A stretch of DNA of 30,605 nt from Bacillota bacterium. Its GTDB lineage: Bacteria > Bacillota > Bacilli > Bacillales_A > Planococcaceae. Position 1 is the stretch's first letter, and each line of letters opens with the position of its first letter. Below, piece after piece: positions 7,669-16,061 of the stretch. The notes beneath the pieces were generated by a model, which saw only the letters and a program-made list of their open reading frames with translations, was not told the DNA's origin and did not search any database. The DNA lies in assembly GCA_023405135.1 (NCBI GenBank), contig JAEXYZ010000078.1, positions 1-30,605 of the forward strand, read 5' to 3'. The translations under genes were made by a program, and so were the position numbers.

Positions 7669-7953
7669 ATGGAATATTCATATCCGATTTTACCAGATTG
7701 GTCTACACAGGAAATTATTGATGTTATTAAGTTTTTTGAAGGTGTAGAGCAAGCTTATGAAAAAGGGATTAAACGAGATGATTTGTTAGCAAGATATAGA
7801 CGTTTTAAACAAATTGTACCTTCTCAGGCTGAGGAAAAAAGCGTCTTCCGAGAATTTGAGGAAGCTAGTGGCTATGTTAGCTATCAAGCGGTTAAACAAA
7901 TGAAAGAATTAGAAGACGGACAAATTGTTCAAGTTAATTTAAATCGCAAATAA
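7669..7953 (+). CDS. yktA: YktA: UPF0223 family protein
   Basis: The 94-residue soluble protein has the YktA/UPF0223 pattern: MEYSYPILPDWSTQEIIDVI, then a helical FFEGVEQAYEKGI and LARYRRFKQIVPS. The function is unknown. The frame is open from 7636, within the end of the preceding gene, but the ATG at 7669 matches the family N-terminus and follows AAAGGTAGGG (7653-7662). It sits between the flavoprotein gene and a terminator, and keeps the position after speA that it has in B. subtilis. Confidence 0.88.
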   Translation: MEYSYPILPDWSTQEIIDVIKFFEGVEQAYEKGIKRDDLLARYRRFKQIVPSQAEEKSVFREFEEASGYVSYQAVKQMKELEDGQIVQVNLNRK

Positions 7954-7966
7954 TAACCTAGTTAAT

Positions 7967-8013
7967 AAAAAGGGATGCTCCTGATTGATAACAATCGGAG
8001 TATCCCTTTTTTA
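7967..8013 (+). terminator. Rho-independent terminator after yktA
   Basis: A long stem (7967-7987 with 7992-8011) with one bulge and a G-U pair ends in six T residues. Confidence 0.85.
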
Positions 8014-8344
8014 TTAAAACGTTGATATAACAACATTTTTCAGCTGTCAATAATGATTATTAAATAAAAATTTTAGAAAACAACAAATTAACAGTAGAAA
8101 TATGTAATGTTTGGTTGTATTTTGTGCATATTAATTATACAACACAAAAAAAGTAAAGCAGGTTAAAACTTATCCCTTCTTTACAAAACAGCCCAATTTA
8201 TCTTACTTTTACAGGAAGTAGGCTACCACCTTTACATTTAGAACAACAAGTTAGAAAAAGTGGTGCAACAACTTCCATATGGCTAGAATAGTTTAACTAA
8301 CAATTAGTGTTAATGAGAACATTGTCACTGATTGGAGTTTTACT
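8014..8344. other. Non-coding gap between yktA and yktB
   Basis: About 330 bp without a recognisable gene. It holds a 7-bp inverted repeat (GTTGTAT 8114-8120, ATACAAC 8137-8143) and, on the plus strand, an open frame without a start codon from 8157 to a TAG at 8289-8291. That frame has a protein-like look (YLTFTGSRLPPLHLEQQVRK) and may be a gene remnant. Nothing else can be supported. Confidence 0.4.
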
Positions 8345-8971
8345 TTATTTACCGGTAATAATATTGTATATGGGCAATAGAGCTTCAAATGTTTCTTCAG
8401 TAAGTTGCAAAAATTGATCCGATGTAAGTTTAACAGCTTCTTCACGAGAAATGTGACGTCCAACTAAAAATTCACCTTTTTTAACATCTCGTAATCGGAT
8501 GAGCAACTTTTCAAGCATTTCTTCACGCCCTATTTTTAAAGAAATTGCGTCTTGTGACATATGATCACCAGAAAGAATGAAATCATCTGGCAATTGATTA
8601 AAAGCATCAATATTTTCTAATAAACGTGTTGCCATTTGAGACTTCTGAGGTGCTTCATAAATTATTGCAACAATTATGAATAAATGTGTATTCCAAAGTC
8701 CAACTTGAAAATGAGGAAGCGATTTATACCCACGTTTATATGGAGCAAACGCTACCCATGAATCTTTAGGAGGATTGATTGTTCTTCTAGCATGCTTAGC
8801 GACATGTGGAAAAAATTCGTCACCAGTTCTCGCACTAAAAAAACTTGAAAACTTTTCACCTAGTACTTGAAATTTTGGGCGAACAACTGCTGAAAGTGCA
8901 TCCATTCGTTGTTCTAAACCTTCTATTTCAAACACATCGAAGTCTTTGTTAGTCCATTTAACTTTGTCCAT
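8345..8971 (-). CDS. yktB: YktB: UPF0637 / DUF1054 family protein
   Basis: The 208-residue soluble protein matches YktB along its length: MDKVKWTNKDFDVFEIEG at the start, VAKHARRTINPPKDSWVAFA in the first half and KGEFLVGRHI near the end. The family is conserved in Bacillales and of unknown function. An upstream ATG in frame at 9037 is rejected: the ATG at 8971 matches the family N-terminus and is preceded by GATGGGGG (8988-8981). It is transcribed opposite to its neighbours, diverging from the small gene at 9091, and sits in the usual yktA-yktB-yktC order. Confidence 0.92.
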   Translation of the reverse strand: MDKVKWTNKDFDVFEIEGLEQRMDALSAVVRPKFQVLGEKFSSFFSARTGDEFFPHVAKHARRTINPPKDSWVAFAPYKRGYKSLPHFQVGLWNTHLFIIVAIIYEAPQKSQMATRLLENIDAFNQLPDDFILSGDHMSQDAISLKIGREEMLEKLLIRLRDVKKGEFLVGRHISREEAVKLTSDQFLQLTEETFEALLPIYNIITGK

Positions 8972-9090
8972 TTTTATAGCCCCCATCTTTGATTTAATGT
9001 TTATTTTATCATTTTTTGGGGAAAAATTTTGTAACAAACCATTTCATGAGACATTAATTTTTTTTAAAAATGAAAGGGAAGTGATTTAAT

Positions 9091-9288
9091 ATGAAACAGA
9101 TGATTAAAATTATACGTAAAGTTGATATTGAAAAGCAATATGAACAAATTTTAAGATTAGAGCTTGATTATGAACTAGCCTCATTGTATTCAGCGATGCA
9201 GGAGAAAGATGAAAAAGAAATGGAAAAGTGTAAAAAACGTCTGAAAGAGATTCAGGATGAATTAGACGGTCTCCACGCTTATGTTTGA
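9091..9288 (+). CDS. Small charged helical protein of unknown function (YkzI position)
   Basis: The 65-residue product is rich in Lys and Glu and looks wholly helical, with a likely coiled-coil in YEQILRLELDYELASLYSAM and EKMEKCKKRLKEIQDELDGL-like heptads. AAGGGAAGTGA (9072-9082) lies 8 nt before the ATG and a strong terminator follows, so it is a real monocistronic gene. It holds the position of the small B. subtilis gene ykzI between yktB and yktC; that equivalence is from synteny and was not checked by alignment. No function can be assigned. Confidence 0.75.
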   Translation: MKQMIKIIRKVDIEKQYEQILRLELDYELASLYSAMQEKDEKEMEKCKKRLKEIQDELDGLHAYV

Positions 9289-9305
9289 AAATTTCATAAT
9301 ATTTT

Positions 9306-9348
9306 AAAAATCACTTGCTCCATTATCGGACAGCAAGTGATTTTTGTT
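9306..9348 (+). terminator. Rho-independent terminator after the small gene at 9091
   Basis: A perfect 14-bp stem (9306-9319 with 9332-9345) ends in T residues. Confidence 0.88.
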
Positions 9349-9402
9349 ATAAAATGAGAACAAAGGGATTTTTGATGTCTAGTTACAGAAGGTGGGGGTT
9401 TT

Positions 9403-10194
9403 ATGGATATTAAGCAAATTGATCAGTTTGCAAAGGAAATGATTCTTGAGGCTGGAAAAAGAATACGGGATGCATTCTCATACGATTTAGTTATTGAAAC
9501 AAAATCAGGAGCGAATGATTTAGTAACTAATATTGATAGAGAAACTGAACTGTTTTTTATAGAAAAAATTAAAGCCTTTGATCCTACTCATAAAATAATG
9601 GGAGAAGAGGGGATGGGGGAAGAAATACACTCTCTTGAAGGTCCTGTATGGATTATTGATCCAATAGATGGAACAATGAATTTCGTAAAACAACATCGAC
9701 ATTTCATGATTACAATCGGTTTTTTTGTAGATGGAGTTGGAAAACTTGGATACATATTTGATGTCATGCGGGAAGATTTATTTTATGGAATAGAGGGACA
9801 GGGTGCTTGGTATAACGATTCTCCCCTAAGAAGATTGCAGCCATTGAAAATAGAGGAAGCGGTAATTGGAATAAATGCTAGTTGGGTTACACCAAATAAA
9901 AAAATAAATCATGAAAAAATAATTGATTTAGTGAATACAGTTAGAGGAACTCGCTCGTATGGTTCAGCAGCAATGGAAATTGCCTTTGTTGTAAGCGGTA
10001 AATTAGATGCTTATATATCCATGAGATTAGCTCCTTGGGATATTGGAGGAGGTACAGTAATCGCAAAGGAAGTAGGAGCAATTGCTACAAACTTAAACGG
10101 AGAGTATTTTGATTTTTTGTCCCAAGATACGTTTATCATTGCAAACCCTTCCATCCATCAATTAATTTTGGATAATTATATTGAAGAAAAATAA
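9403..10194 (+). CDS. suhB: YktC/SuhB: inositol-1-monophosphatase family phosphatase
   Basis: This 263-residue protein carries the metal-binding motifs of the family: GEEG (67-70), IDPIDGTMNF (85-94) and PWDIGGG (211-217). These place three Mg2+ ions for hydrolysis of inositol monophosphate and related sugar phosphates in the cytosol. The B. subtilis counterpart is YktC. AAGGTGGGGG (9389-9398) sets the ATG at 9403. The gene stands alone between two terminators. The exact in vivo substrate is not evident. Confidence 0.93.
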   Translation: MDIKQIDQFAKEMILEAGKRIRDAFSYDLVIETKSGANDLVTNIDRETELFFIEKIKAFDPTHKIMGEEGMGEEIHSLEGPVWIIDPIDGTMNFVKQHRHFMITIGFFVDGVGKLGYIFDVMREDLFYGIEGQGAWYNDSPLRRLQPLKIEEAVIGINASWVTPNKKINHEKIIDLVNTVRGTRSYGSAAMEIAFVVSGKLDAYISMRLAPWDIGGGTVIAKEVGAIATNLNGEYFDFLSQDTFIIANPSIHQLILDNYIEEK

Positions 10195-10245
10195 AAAATC
10201 CGCTGTAGCTAAAAGACTAGTTCTGGAAGCTACAAGCGGATTTTT
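10194..10245 (+). terminator. Rho-independent terminator after suhB/yktC
   Basis: A stem of about 17 bp with one bulge (10194-10210 with 10228-10245) ends in T residues, starting at the stop codon. Confidence 0.83.
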
Positions 10246-10443
10246 ATAATGTCTGATAAGTAACCATTACACTAGGCGAATTATGTAACTCCAAATTGTA
10301 AATGTTTATTGATTGTATGCTTGGACTTTTACAACGTTGTTAAACATTTGCTAGAGATACATCATTTAGATGTTTTGGCATATTTATATGCATTTTTATA
10401 TTTACTTGAGGAAATATAATTAAAAGAAAAGCTGTTGCCTTTC

Positions 10444-10629
10444 TTATAATAAACCCTGTTCTCGAAACTTGCGCTTCATTTTGAACCCCATCATCATAAT
10501 AACGCATAATGCAATAATGCCAAAGATGATGCCAAGTAACGTTTTAGCTGCTATTGCATAACCGATAGAAACCATCGATAAAATTGCAGCAACTGCAAAA
10601 ATAAACATGACGATTTTTGCTTTATTCAT
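10444..10629 (-). CDS. ylaF: YlaF: DUF5325 small membrane protein
   Basis: The 61-residue product is two hydrophobic helices with a basic C-terminal tail (GFKMKRKFREQGLL), the shape of the YlaF/DUF5325 family. It probably lies in the cytoplasmic membrane; function unknown. On the minus strand TAAGGAGGC precedes the ATG at 10629. It diverges from typA as ylaF does in B. subtilis, which supports the name. Confidence 0.8.
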   Translation of the reverse strand: MNKAKIVMFIFAVAAILSMVSIGYAIAAKTLLGIIFGIIALCVIMMMGFKMKRKFREQGLL

Positions 10630-10704
10630 GCGGATTGTGCCTCCTTACTTATTTATAAAAAAGCAATTATTAATAAATTATTGTCGAATTGTTAAATTAT
10701 GAAA

Positions 10705-10733
10705 AAGACAATAACCTCTTCTTGTGCTATAAT
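10705..10733 (+). promoter_or_regulatory. Promoter for typA
   Basis: A perfect extended -10 element TGCTATAAT (TATAAT at 10728-10733) lies 17 bp after AAGACA (10705-10710; 4/6 match). Confidence 0.65.
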
Positions 10734-10774
10734 AACACAGTTAATCATATGAAAAAAGAATGTGGAGTGGAATA

Positions 10775-12619
10775 ATGACAAAGTTACGTGAAGATTTACG
10801 CAATATCGCAATTATCGCACACGTTGACCATGGGAAAACGACATTAGTAGACCAATTATTAAAACAATCGGGTACTTTCCGTACGAATGAACATGTAGAA
10901 GAACGTGCAATGGATTCAAATGACCTTGAGCGTGAACGTGGTATTACGATTCTTGCTAAAAATACAGCAGTTAACTACAACGGTACTCGTATTAACATCC
11001 TTGATACGCCTGGACACGCGGATTTCGGTGGAGAAGTAGAACGTATTTTAAAAATGGTTGATGGCGTTTTACTAGTTGTCGATGCGTATGAAGGTTGTAT
11101 GCCTCAAACTCGTTTTGTATTGAAAAAAGCTTTAGAACAAAAATTAACACCAATCGTAGTAGTAAACAAAGTGGATAAAGATTCAGCTCGTCCTCTTGAA
11201 GTTGTTGATGAAGTTGTTGATTTATTAATCGAATTAGGTGCTGATGAAGATCAATTAGAATTCCCAGTTGTTTTTGCTTCAGGTGTAAATGGTACTGCAT
11301 CTCTTGATCCAGACCCTGCAAACCAAGAAGAAACAATGCAATGTTTATTCGAACAAATTATTGAATCAATTCCTGCACCTATTGATACTCGTGAAGAACC
11401 TTTACAATTCCAAGTAGCATTACTTGATTATAATGACTTTGTAGGACGTATCGGTATCGGTCGTGTATTCCGCGGAAGAATTCATGTTGGACAGTCTGTA
11501 TCATTAATGAAGCTTGATGGCACAGTGAAAAACTTCCGTGTTACAAAAATCTTTGGATTCTTCGGATTAAAGCGTGAAGAAATTCAAGAAGCTTACGCTG
11601 GTGATTTAATCGCCGTTTCTGGTATGGAAGAAATCAATGTTGGTGAAACAGTTTGTCCACAAGATCATCTTGAGGCACTACCGCCAATGCGTATTGATGA
11701 ACCTACTTTACAAATGACTTTCCTAGTAAATAACTCACCGTTTGCAGGACGTGAAGGTAAGTGGGTAACATCACGTAAATTAGAGGAGCGTTTACGTTCA
11801 CAATTACAAACGGACGTATCACTTCGCGTTGAAGATACAGATTCTCCGGATGCTTGGATCGTTTCAGGACGTGGGGAACTTCATCTATCAATTTTAATTG
11901 AAAACATGCGTCGTGAAGGTTTCGAATTACAAGTATCAAAACCACAAGTAATCATTCGTGAAATCGATGGTGTGAAATGCGAGCCAGTTGAACGAGTGCA
12001 AATTGATGTGCCTGAAGAAAATGTAGGTTCAGTTATTGAATCACTTGGTAACCGTAAAGGTGAAATGTTAGATATGGTGAATGAAGGAAATGGACAAGTA
12101 CGTCTTATTTTCATGGTTCCTGCACGTGGACTAATTGGTTATACAACTGAATTCATGTCTTTAACAAAAGGTTTCGGTATTATTAATCATACATTTGATT
12201 CTTACCAACCAGTTGTACCAGGACGTGTTGGTGGACGTCACCAAGGTGCATTAGTATCTATGGAAACAGGAAAAGCAACAACTTATGGTATGATGCAAGT
12301 AGAAGACCGTGGTACACTATTTGTTGAACCAGGTACTGAAATTTACGAAGGTATGATTGTTGGTGAAAATACACGCGACAACGATATCACAGTAAATATT
12401 ACGAAAATGAAACAAAAAACAAACGTTCGTTCAGCAACAAAAGACGCAACGAATGTTATTAAAAAACCAAAAATTATGACGCTGGAAGAAGCGTTAGAAT
12501 TCTTAAACGATGATGAGTACTTAGAAGTTACACCAGAATCAATTCGTTTACGTAAGCAAATTTTAGATAAAAATGAACGTGAAAAACAGGCGAAAAAGAA
12601 AAAATTTGCTGAACAATAA
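10775..12619 (+). CDS. typA: TypA/BipA: ribosome-associated translational GTPase
   Basis: The 614-residue product is a full TypA/BipA. GTPase motifs are AHVDHGKTT (15-23), RGIT (55-58), DTPGH (77-81) and NKVD (131-134). They are followed by domain II (FQVALLDYNDFVGRIGIGRV), EF-G-like domains and the TypA-specific C-terminal domain ending in a Lys-rich tail. It binds the 70S ribosome and aids 50S assembly and stress growth. The frame is open from an ATG at 10760, but the sequence between carries the ribosome binding site (TGGAGTGG), so the ATG at 10775 giving MTKLREDLRN is the start. ylaH follows after 42 bp, probably in the same transcript. Confidence 0.97.
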   Translation: MTKLREDLRNIAIIAHVDHGKTTLVDQLLKQSGTFRTNEHVEERAMDSNDLERERGITILAKNTAVNYNGTRINILDTPGHADFGGEVERILKMVDGVLLVVDAYEGCMPQTRFVLKKALEQKLTPIVVVNKVDKDSARPLEVVDEVVDLLIELGADEDQLEFPVVFASGVNGTASLDPDPANQEETMQCLFEQIIESIPAPIDTREEPLQFQVALLDYNDFVGRIGIGRVFRGRIHVGQSVSLMKLDGTVKNFRVTKIFGFFGLKREEIQEAYAGDLIAVSGMEEINVGETVCPQDHLEALPPMRIDEPTLQMTFLVNNSPFAGREGKWVTSRKLEERLRSQLQTDVSLRVEDTDSPDAWIVSGRGELHLSILIENMRREGFELQVSKPQVIIREIDGVKCEPVERVQIDVPEENVGSVIESLGNRKGEMLDMVNEGNGQVRLIFMVPARGLIGYTTEFMSLTKGFGIINHTFDSYQPVVPGRVGGRHQGALVSMETGKATTYGMMQVEDRGTLFVEPGTEIYEGMIVGENTRDNDITVNITKMKQKTNVRSATKDATNVIKKPKIMTLEEALEFLNDDEYLEVTPESIRLRKQILDKNEREKQAKKKKFAEQ

Positions 12620-12661
12620 ATAATTTTCTGTTCATTTAGGAAATGAGAGGTGTTGTAAAAG

Positions 12662-13042
12662 ATGAACTTATATACTGTATTAAATTTTGTTCAATCTGCA
12701 CCTGCAAATACTAGTGAAGATGCCTTTGTTTTCGGACGGATGGCAGGCATAACTCGATATTTATATGAAAATTTACCAAGCTATCAAATGGCCGGATATA
12801 TAGTATTTGTATTAGTATTTATTTTATCTGCAATCGTTTATAAACTTGGTTTTGCTAAAAATGATTTAACATTAGTAAAAAATATTATTATTTACATTTT
12901 CCTATTTTTAGGATGTATTGTTCTGACATTCCTAGCGTTGTTCTTGCCAATGATTGAAGGATTAATTGTTGCTGCGCTAATATTAATCGTTTATAAAACT
13001 CGATTATGGCGTGAAAAGCGAGAAGAAAGAAGAGCAAGTTAA
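12662..13042 (+). CDS. ylaH: YlaH-like membrane protein
   Basis: This 126-residue protein has an N-terminal soluble stretch of about 40 residues, then three hydrophobic segments and a basic C-terminus (TRLWREKREERR). It matches the YlaH-like family, found next to typA in Bacillales. Function unknown. ATGAGAGGTG (12643-12652) precedes the ATG. It is downstream of typA on the same strand and ends at a terminator. Confidence 0.85.
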   Translation: MNLYTVLNFVQSAPANTSEDAFVFGRMAGITRYLYENLPSYQMAGYIVFVLVFILSAIVYKLGFAKNDLTLVKNIIIYIFLFLGCIVLTFLALFLPMIEGLIVAALILIVYKTRLWREKREERRAS

Positions 13043-13046
13043 TTTT

Positions 13047-13079
13047 AAGAGTCGGTCTCAATTGAGATCGGCTTTTTTG
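13047..13079 (+). terminator. Rho-independent terminator after ylaH
   Basis: A stem AGTCGGTCTC/GAGATCGGCT with G-U pairs around an AATT loop is followed by a T run. Confidence 0.8.
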
Positions 13080-13162
13080 TTGCAAGTCTGTCTCAATATC
13101 CAAATGCAGAATAATAAGCTAGCTAAGCTTAATTTCCAGTAGTTGTTTAAGTATTAGAAGAC

Positions 13163-13187
13163 GCAGCCTACAACTGTAAGCTGCGAA
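13163..13187. repeat. Small hairpin in the ylaH-ABC importer gap
   Basis: CGCAGC and GCTGCG arms flank a short, partly paired centre. No T run follows, so it is not a clear terminator. Role unknown. Confidence 0.35.
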
Positions 13188-13219
13188 TTATTTTAGTAGA
13201 ATTAGTAGCATTAACTAAC

Positions 13220-13303
13220 TATGAGCGGGCCTAACACATAGCACAAAGACAAGTCGTGGAGACACCACGTGGCTCTGCGGCTTGTGTGCTTAGCCTGCTC
13301 ATA
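13220..13303. repeat. 84-nt imperfect palindrome, candidate palindromic repeat or structured RNA
   Basis: The inner arms 13249-13265 and 13269-13285 pair over 17 positions with mostly wobble differences and one mismatch around a 3-nt loop. The outer arms TATGAGCGGGCCTAA (13220-13234) and TTAGCCTGCTCATA (13290-13303) pair with one bulge. The segment is far more GC-rich than its surroundings. It has the look of a dispersed bacterial palindromic element. It contains no thiamine-riboswitch core, although an NMT1-type importer follows. No coding capacity is evident. Confidence 0.6.
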
Positions 13304-13375
13304 TCACTAATACTATGTAAGAATTCTTATAAGTACTTCCAATTCTACTAGTAAATTACGTGATCTTTCTGGGTA

Positions 13376-13403
13376 TTCACACATTTTTCATTATGCGCAT
13401 AAT
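13376..13403 (+). promoter_or_regulatory. Promoter with overlapping 14-bp palindrome before the ABC importer operon
   Basis: TTCACA (13376-13381), 16 bp, CATAAT (13398-13403); each hexamer matches consensus at 5 of 6 positions. A perfect palindrome ATTATGCGCATAAT (13390-13403) covers the -10 element, a typical position for a repressor operator. The distance to the first gene is 43 bp. Confidence 0.5.
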
Positions 13404-13446
13404 CTACTCAAGAATAAGAATGAAGAGATAGAGGAGGTTTGGAGCA

Positions 13447-14445
13447 TTGAATAAATGGGTGAAGTTTAGTCTTTTTGTACTGTTTGCATGTTTTGGAGGA
13501 CTTCTTCTTGCCGCTTGTGGTGATAAAGAAGAGCTTCAAAATGTCAAAATTGGTGAAGTTACTCGCTCCATTTTCTACGCACCTCAATATGTAGCAATTT
13601 CTAAGGGCTTTTTTGAAGAAGAAGGACTAAATGTCGAATTATCAACCATAGCTGGTGGTGATAAAACGATGACAGCTCTTTTATCTGATGGAATTGATAT
13701 TGCCCTTGTTGGTTCAGAAACATCAATTTATGTTTCTGCTCAAGGTGCAAATGACCCGATAAAAAACTTTGCACAATTAACACAAACGGATGGAACGTTT
13801 TTAGTATCGAGAGAAAAAATCGACAATTTCTCTTGGGATATGTTAAAAGGTACGACCTTCCTTGGGCAGCGTAAAGGTGGTATGCCACAAATGGCCGGGG
13901 AATTTGTATTAAAAAAACATGGAATTGACCCCCATGCCGATTTAGAATTAATTCAAAATATTGATTTTGCAAATATTTCAACAGCTTTCGCTTCAGGTAC
14001 AGGTGACTTTGTACAATTATTTGAACCAACAGCAAGTGTATTTGAACAGGAAGGTGTTGGTTATATTGTTGCGTCTTTCGGAACAGAATCTGGCCATTTA
14101 CCATATACAGCATTTATGGCAAAAGACAGCTATATGAATGAAAATCCAGAAGTAATTGAGAAATTTACAAGAGCGATTAAAAAAGCTCAAGACTTTGTTT
14201 ATGAAAGCTCAGCACAAGAAGTAGCGGAAGCCATTCAGCCATTCTTTGAGGATACAGATGTTGAGTTAATTGCCACTGTAGTTGAACGTTATCGATCACA
14301 AGAATCCTTTGCAAAGGACCCAATTTTAGATGAAGCAGAATGGAATAATTTACAGGATATTATGGAAGAAGCAGGAGAACTACCAAAACGTATGGATTAT
14401 AATGAATTAGTAGATACGTCGTTTGCAGAGAAGGTTACGGAGTAA
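13447..14445 (+). CDS. ABC importer substrate-binding lipoprotein (NMT1/SsuA/ThiY-like)
   Basis: The 332-residue product has a lipoprotein signal with lipobox LAAC at 21-24. It then has an NMT1/THI5-like binding fold, recognised by EVTRSIFYAPQYVAISKGFF and SDGIDIALVGSETS. Relatives bind sulfonates, nitrate, taurine or thiamine precursors; the ligand here is not identifiable. The start is TTG at 13447: AGGAGGT (13431-13437) lies 9 nt before it and the product begins MNKWVKF. It is the first gene of a three-gene operon; the ATPase gene begins at the base after its stop. The operon is inserted between ylaH and ylaI compared with B. subtilis. Confidence 0.88.
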   Translation: MNKWVKFSLFVLFACFGGLLLAACGDKEELQNVKIGEVTRSIFYAPQYVAISKGFFEEEGLNVELSTIAGGDKTMTALLSDGIDIALVGSETSIYVSAQGANDPIKNFAQLTQTDGTFLVSREKIDNFSWDMLKGTTFLGQRKGGMPQMAGEFVLKKHGIDPHADLELIQNIDFANISTAFASGTGDFVQLFEPTASVFEQEGVGYIVASFGTESGHLPYTAFMAKDSYMNENPEVIEKFTRAIKKAQDFVYESSAQEVAEAIQPFFEDTDVELIATVVERYRSQESFAKDPILDEAEWNNLQDIMEEAGELPKRMDYNELVDTSFAEKVTE

Positions 14446-15219
14446 ATGGATTTCTTAACTGTTAGCAATGTTCACCATACGTATTTTTCAAAAGAGGCTG
14501 CAACAGAGGCATTACAAAATATTAACTTAACAATCAATAAAGGTGAATTTGTTTCATTTATCGGTCCTAGCGGCTGTGGCAAAACGACGCTTCTATCTAT
14601 TATTGCCGGATTATTTAAACCAACTTCAGGTGAAGTGAAAATTGAAAATCAAGACGTATTTAATAATGCTGACTTATCAATCGGCTATATGCTTCAACAG
14701 GATTATCTATTTCCTTGGAAGACGATTGAAGAAAATATAACACTAGGCTTAAAGCTTTTAAATAAAGAAAAAGAGAGCTTTCAATCTGTTGCATTAAAGT
14801 TATTAAACGATGTAGGATTGCCATCTGTTGAAAAAAAATATCCTAGAGAATTATCAGGCGGTATGCGCCAACGAGTGGCTTTAGCTAGAACATTAGCGGT
14901 TGATCCGAAAATACTATTATTGGATGAACCATTTTCCGCGTTAGATTACTTATCGAAATTAAAACTAGAAGATTTAGTTTCGATTATGTTAAAAGAGTAT
15001 GGAAAAACTGCTATTCTTGTAACTCATGATTTAGGTGAGGCAATTGCGATGAGCGATAGAATATTTCTTTTCTCGCCTCGCCCTGGAAGATTGTATCAAA
15101 CGTTTGAAGTACCAGAGGAATTAAGAAGGCTTACCCCTTTTGAAGCTCGTTCCCATTCAAGCTATTCCTCTCTTTTCCAAATTATTTGGAAGGAGCTTGA
15201 AGGCCTTGAACATCAATAA
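14446..15219 (+). CDS. ABC importer ATP-binding protein (nitrate/sulfonate/taurine type)
   Basis: A full 257-residue ATPase energises the importer on the cytosolic side. It shows Walker A GPSGCGKT (40-47), Q-loop around Q84-Q85, signature LSGGMRQR (136-143), Walker B ILLLDEP (156-162) and the switch histidine in ILVTHDLGEA. The ATG directly follows the TAA of the binding-protein gene, and the ribosome binding site (GGTTACGGAG) lies inside that gene, so translation is coupled. The permease gene overlaps its 3' end by 14 bp. Confidence 0.95.
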   Translation: MDFLTVSNVHHTYFSKEAATEALQNINLTINKGEFVSFIGPSGCGKTTLLSIIAGLFKPTSGEVKIENQDVFNNADLSIGYMLQQDYLFPWKTIEENITLGLKLLNKEKESFQSVALKLLNDVGLPSVEKKYPRELSGGMRQRVALARTLAVDPKILLLDEPFSALDYLSKLKLEDLVSIMLKEYGKTAILVTHDLGEAIAMSDRIFLFSPRPGRLYQTFEVPEELRRLTPFEARSHSSYSSLFQIIWKELEGLEHQ

Positions 15220-16000
15220 TCTACATGAACAATTTAAACAATCCCTTGTTAAAGAAAAACGATGGATTCGTTTTTATCAATTGCTAATTATCATTGCTTT
15301 TTTCTCTCTTTGGGAAATTGCCTCAAAATTTAGATGGATAGATCCATTAATATTTAGTTCTCCTTCAAAAATCTATTCATTATTTATTAAAAATGTATCG
15401 GACGGTACATTATTTGTTCACATAGGTTATACACTTTTTGAAACAGTACTTGGGTTTATTATCGGTACGTTGCTTGGGACAATATTAGCAGCGATTTTAT
15501 GGTGGTCACCAATGCTTTCGAAAGTGCTGGATCCTTACTTAGTGGTTTTAAATGCAATGCCTAAGGTTGCCTTAGGACCAATACTAATTGTTGCAATGGG
15601 TCCAGGAATGAATTCAATCATTACGATGGGGGCAATTATTTCGGTCATCATTTCAACGATTGTTATTTATACATCGTTTAGAAATGTTGATACAAATTAT
15701 TTAAAAGTTTTACAAACATTTAATGCAACCCGTTTCCAAATGTTTAAAGAGGCTATTTTACCAGCGTCATTCCCAACTATTATTTCTACATTAAAAGTAA
15801 ACGTTGGTTTAGCTTGGGTAGGGGTTATAGTTGGAGAATTCTTAGTTTCTTCTAAAGGGCTAGGTTATTTAATCATTTACGGGTTCCAAGTTTTTAATTT
15901 TAATCTTGTGCTTATGTCGTTGCTCATCATTGCGATTTTTGCAACGATTATGTATCAGTTAGTGGAAATGTTGGAGAAGTGGTTGATTAAAAGTGAATAG
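15206..16000 (+). CDS. ABC importer permease (SsuC/TauC/ThiX-like)
   Basis: The 264-residue membrane protein has about six hydrophobic segments and the binding-protein-dependent permease EAA region (EAILPASFPTIISTLKVNVGLAWVGVIVGE). It forms the membrane channel with the preceding ATPase and lipoprotein. The frame is open from 15140 inside the ATPase gene, but the TTG at 15206 is chosen. GGAAGGAG (15188-15195) lies 10 nt before it, and the product then begins with a cytosolic basic leader (MNINNLHEQFKQ) typical of the family. The TTG choice is probable rather than certain. A strong terminator follows. Confidence 0.88.
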   Translation: MNINNLHEQFKQSLVKEKRWIRFYQLLIIIAFFSLWEIASKFRWIDPLIFSSPSKIYSLFIKNVSDGTLFVHIGYTLFETVLGFIIGTLLGTILAAILWWSPMLSKVLDPYLVVLNAMPKVALGPILIVAMGPGMNSIITMGAIISVIISTIVIYTSFRNVDTNYLKVLQTFNATRFQMFKEAILPASFPTIISTLKVNVGLAWVGVIVGEFLVSSKGLGYLIIYGFQVFNFNLVLMSLLIIAIFATIMYQLVEMLEKWLIKSE

Positions 16001-16009
16001 CTGAAACTA

Positions 16010-16047
16010 AAAAGTACAATTCAGAAATTTAGCTGAATTGTACTTTT
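16010..16047 (+). terminator. Rho-independent terminator after the ABC importer operon
   Basis: A perfect 15-bp stem (16010-16024 with 16033-16047) with A residues on the left and T residues on the right; it may act in both directions. Confidence 0.88.
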
Positions 16048-16061
16048 AAATATGAATGATT

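Noticed and set aside
10992..11336. 114-codon minus-strand open frame inside typA
   Set aside because: Antisense shadow of a highly conserved GTPase gene.
13080..13446. Thiamine (TPP) riboswitch upstream of the NMT1-type importer
   Set aside because: Looked for the conserved CTGAGA and the ACC..GATCTGG..TAATGCCAGCG elements; none are present.
13601..14113. 170-codon minus-strand open frame
   Set aside because: It is the antisense shadow of the ABC importer lipoprotein gene, with low-complexity Leu/His/Gln-rich content typical of reversed AT-rich coding DNA.
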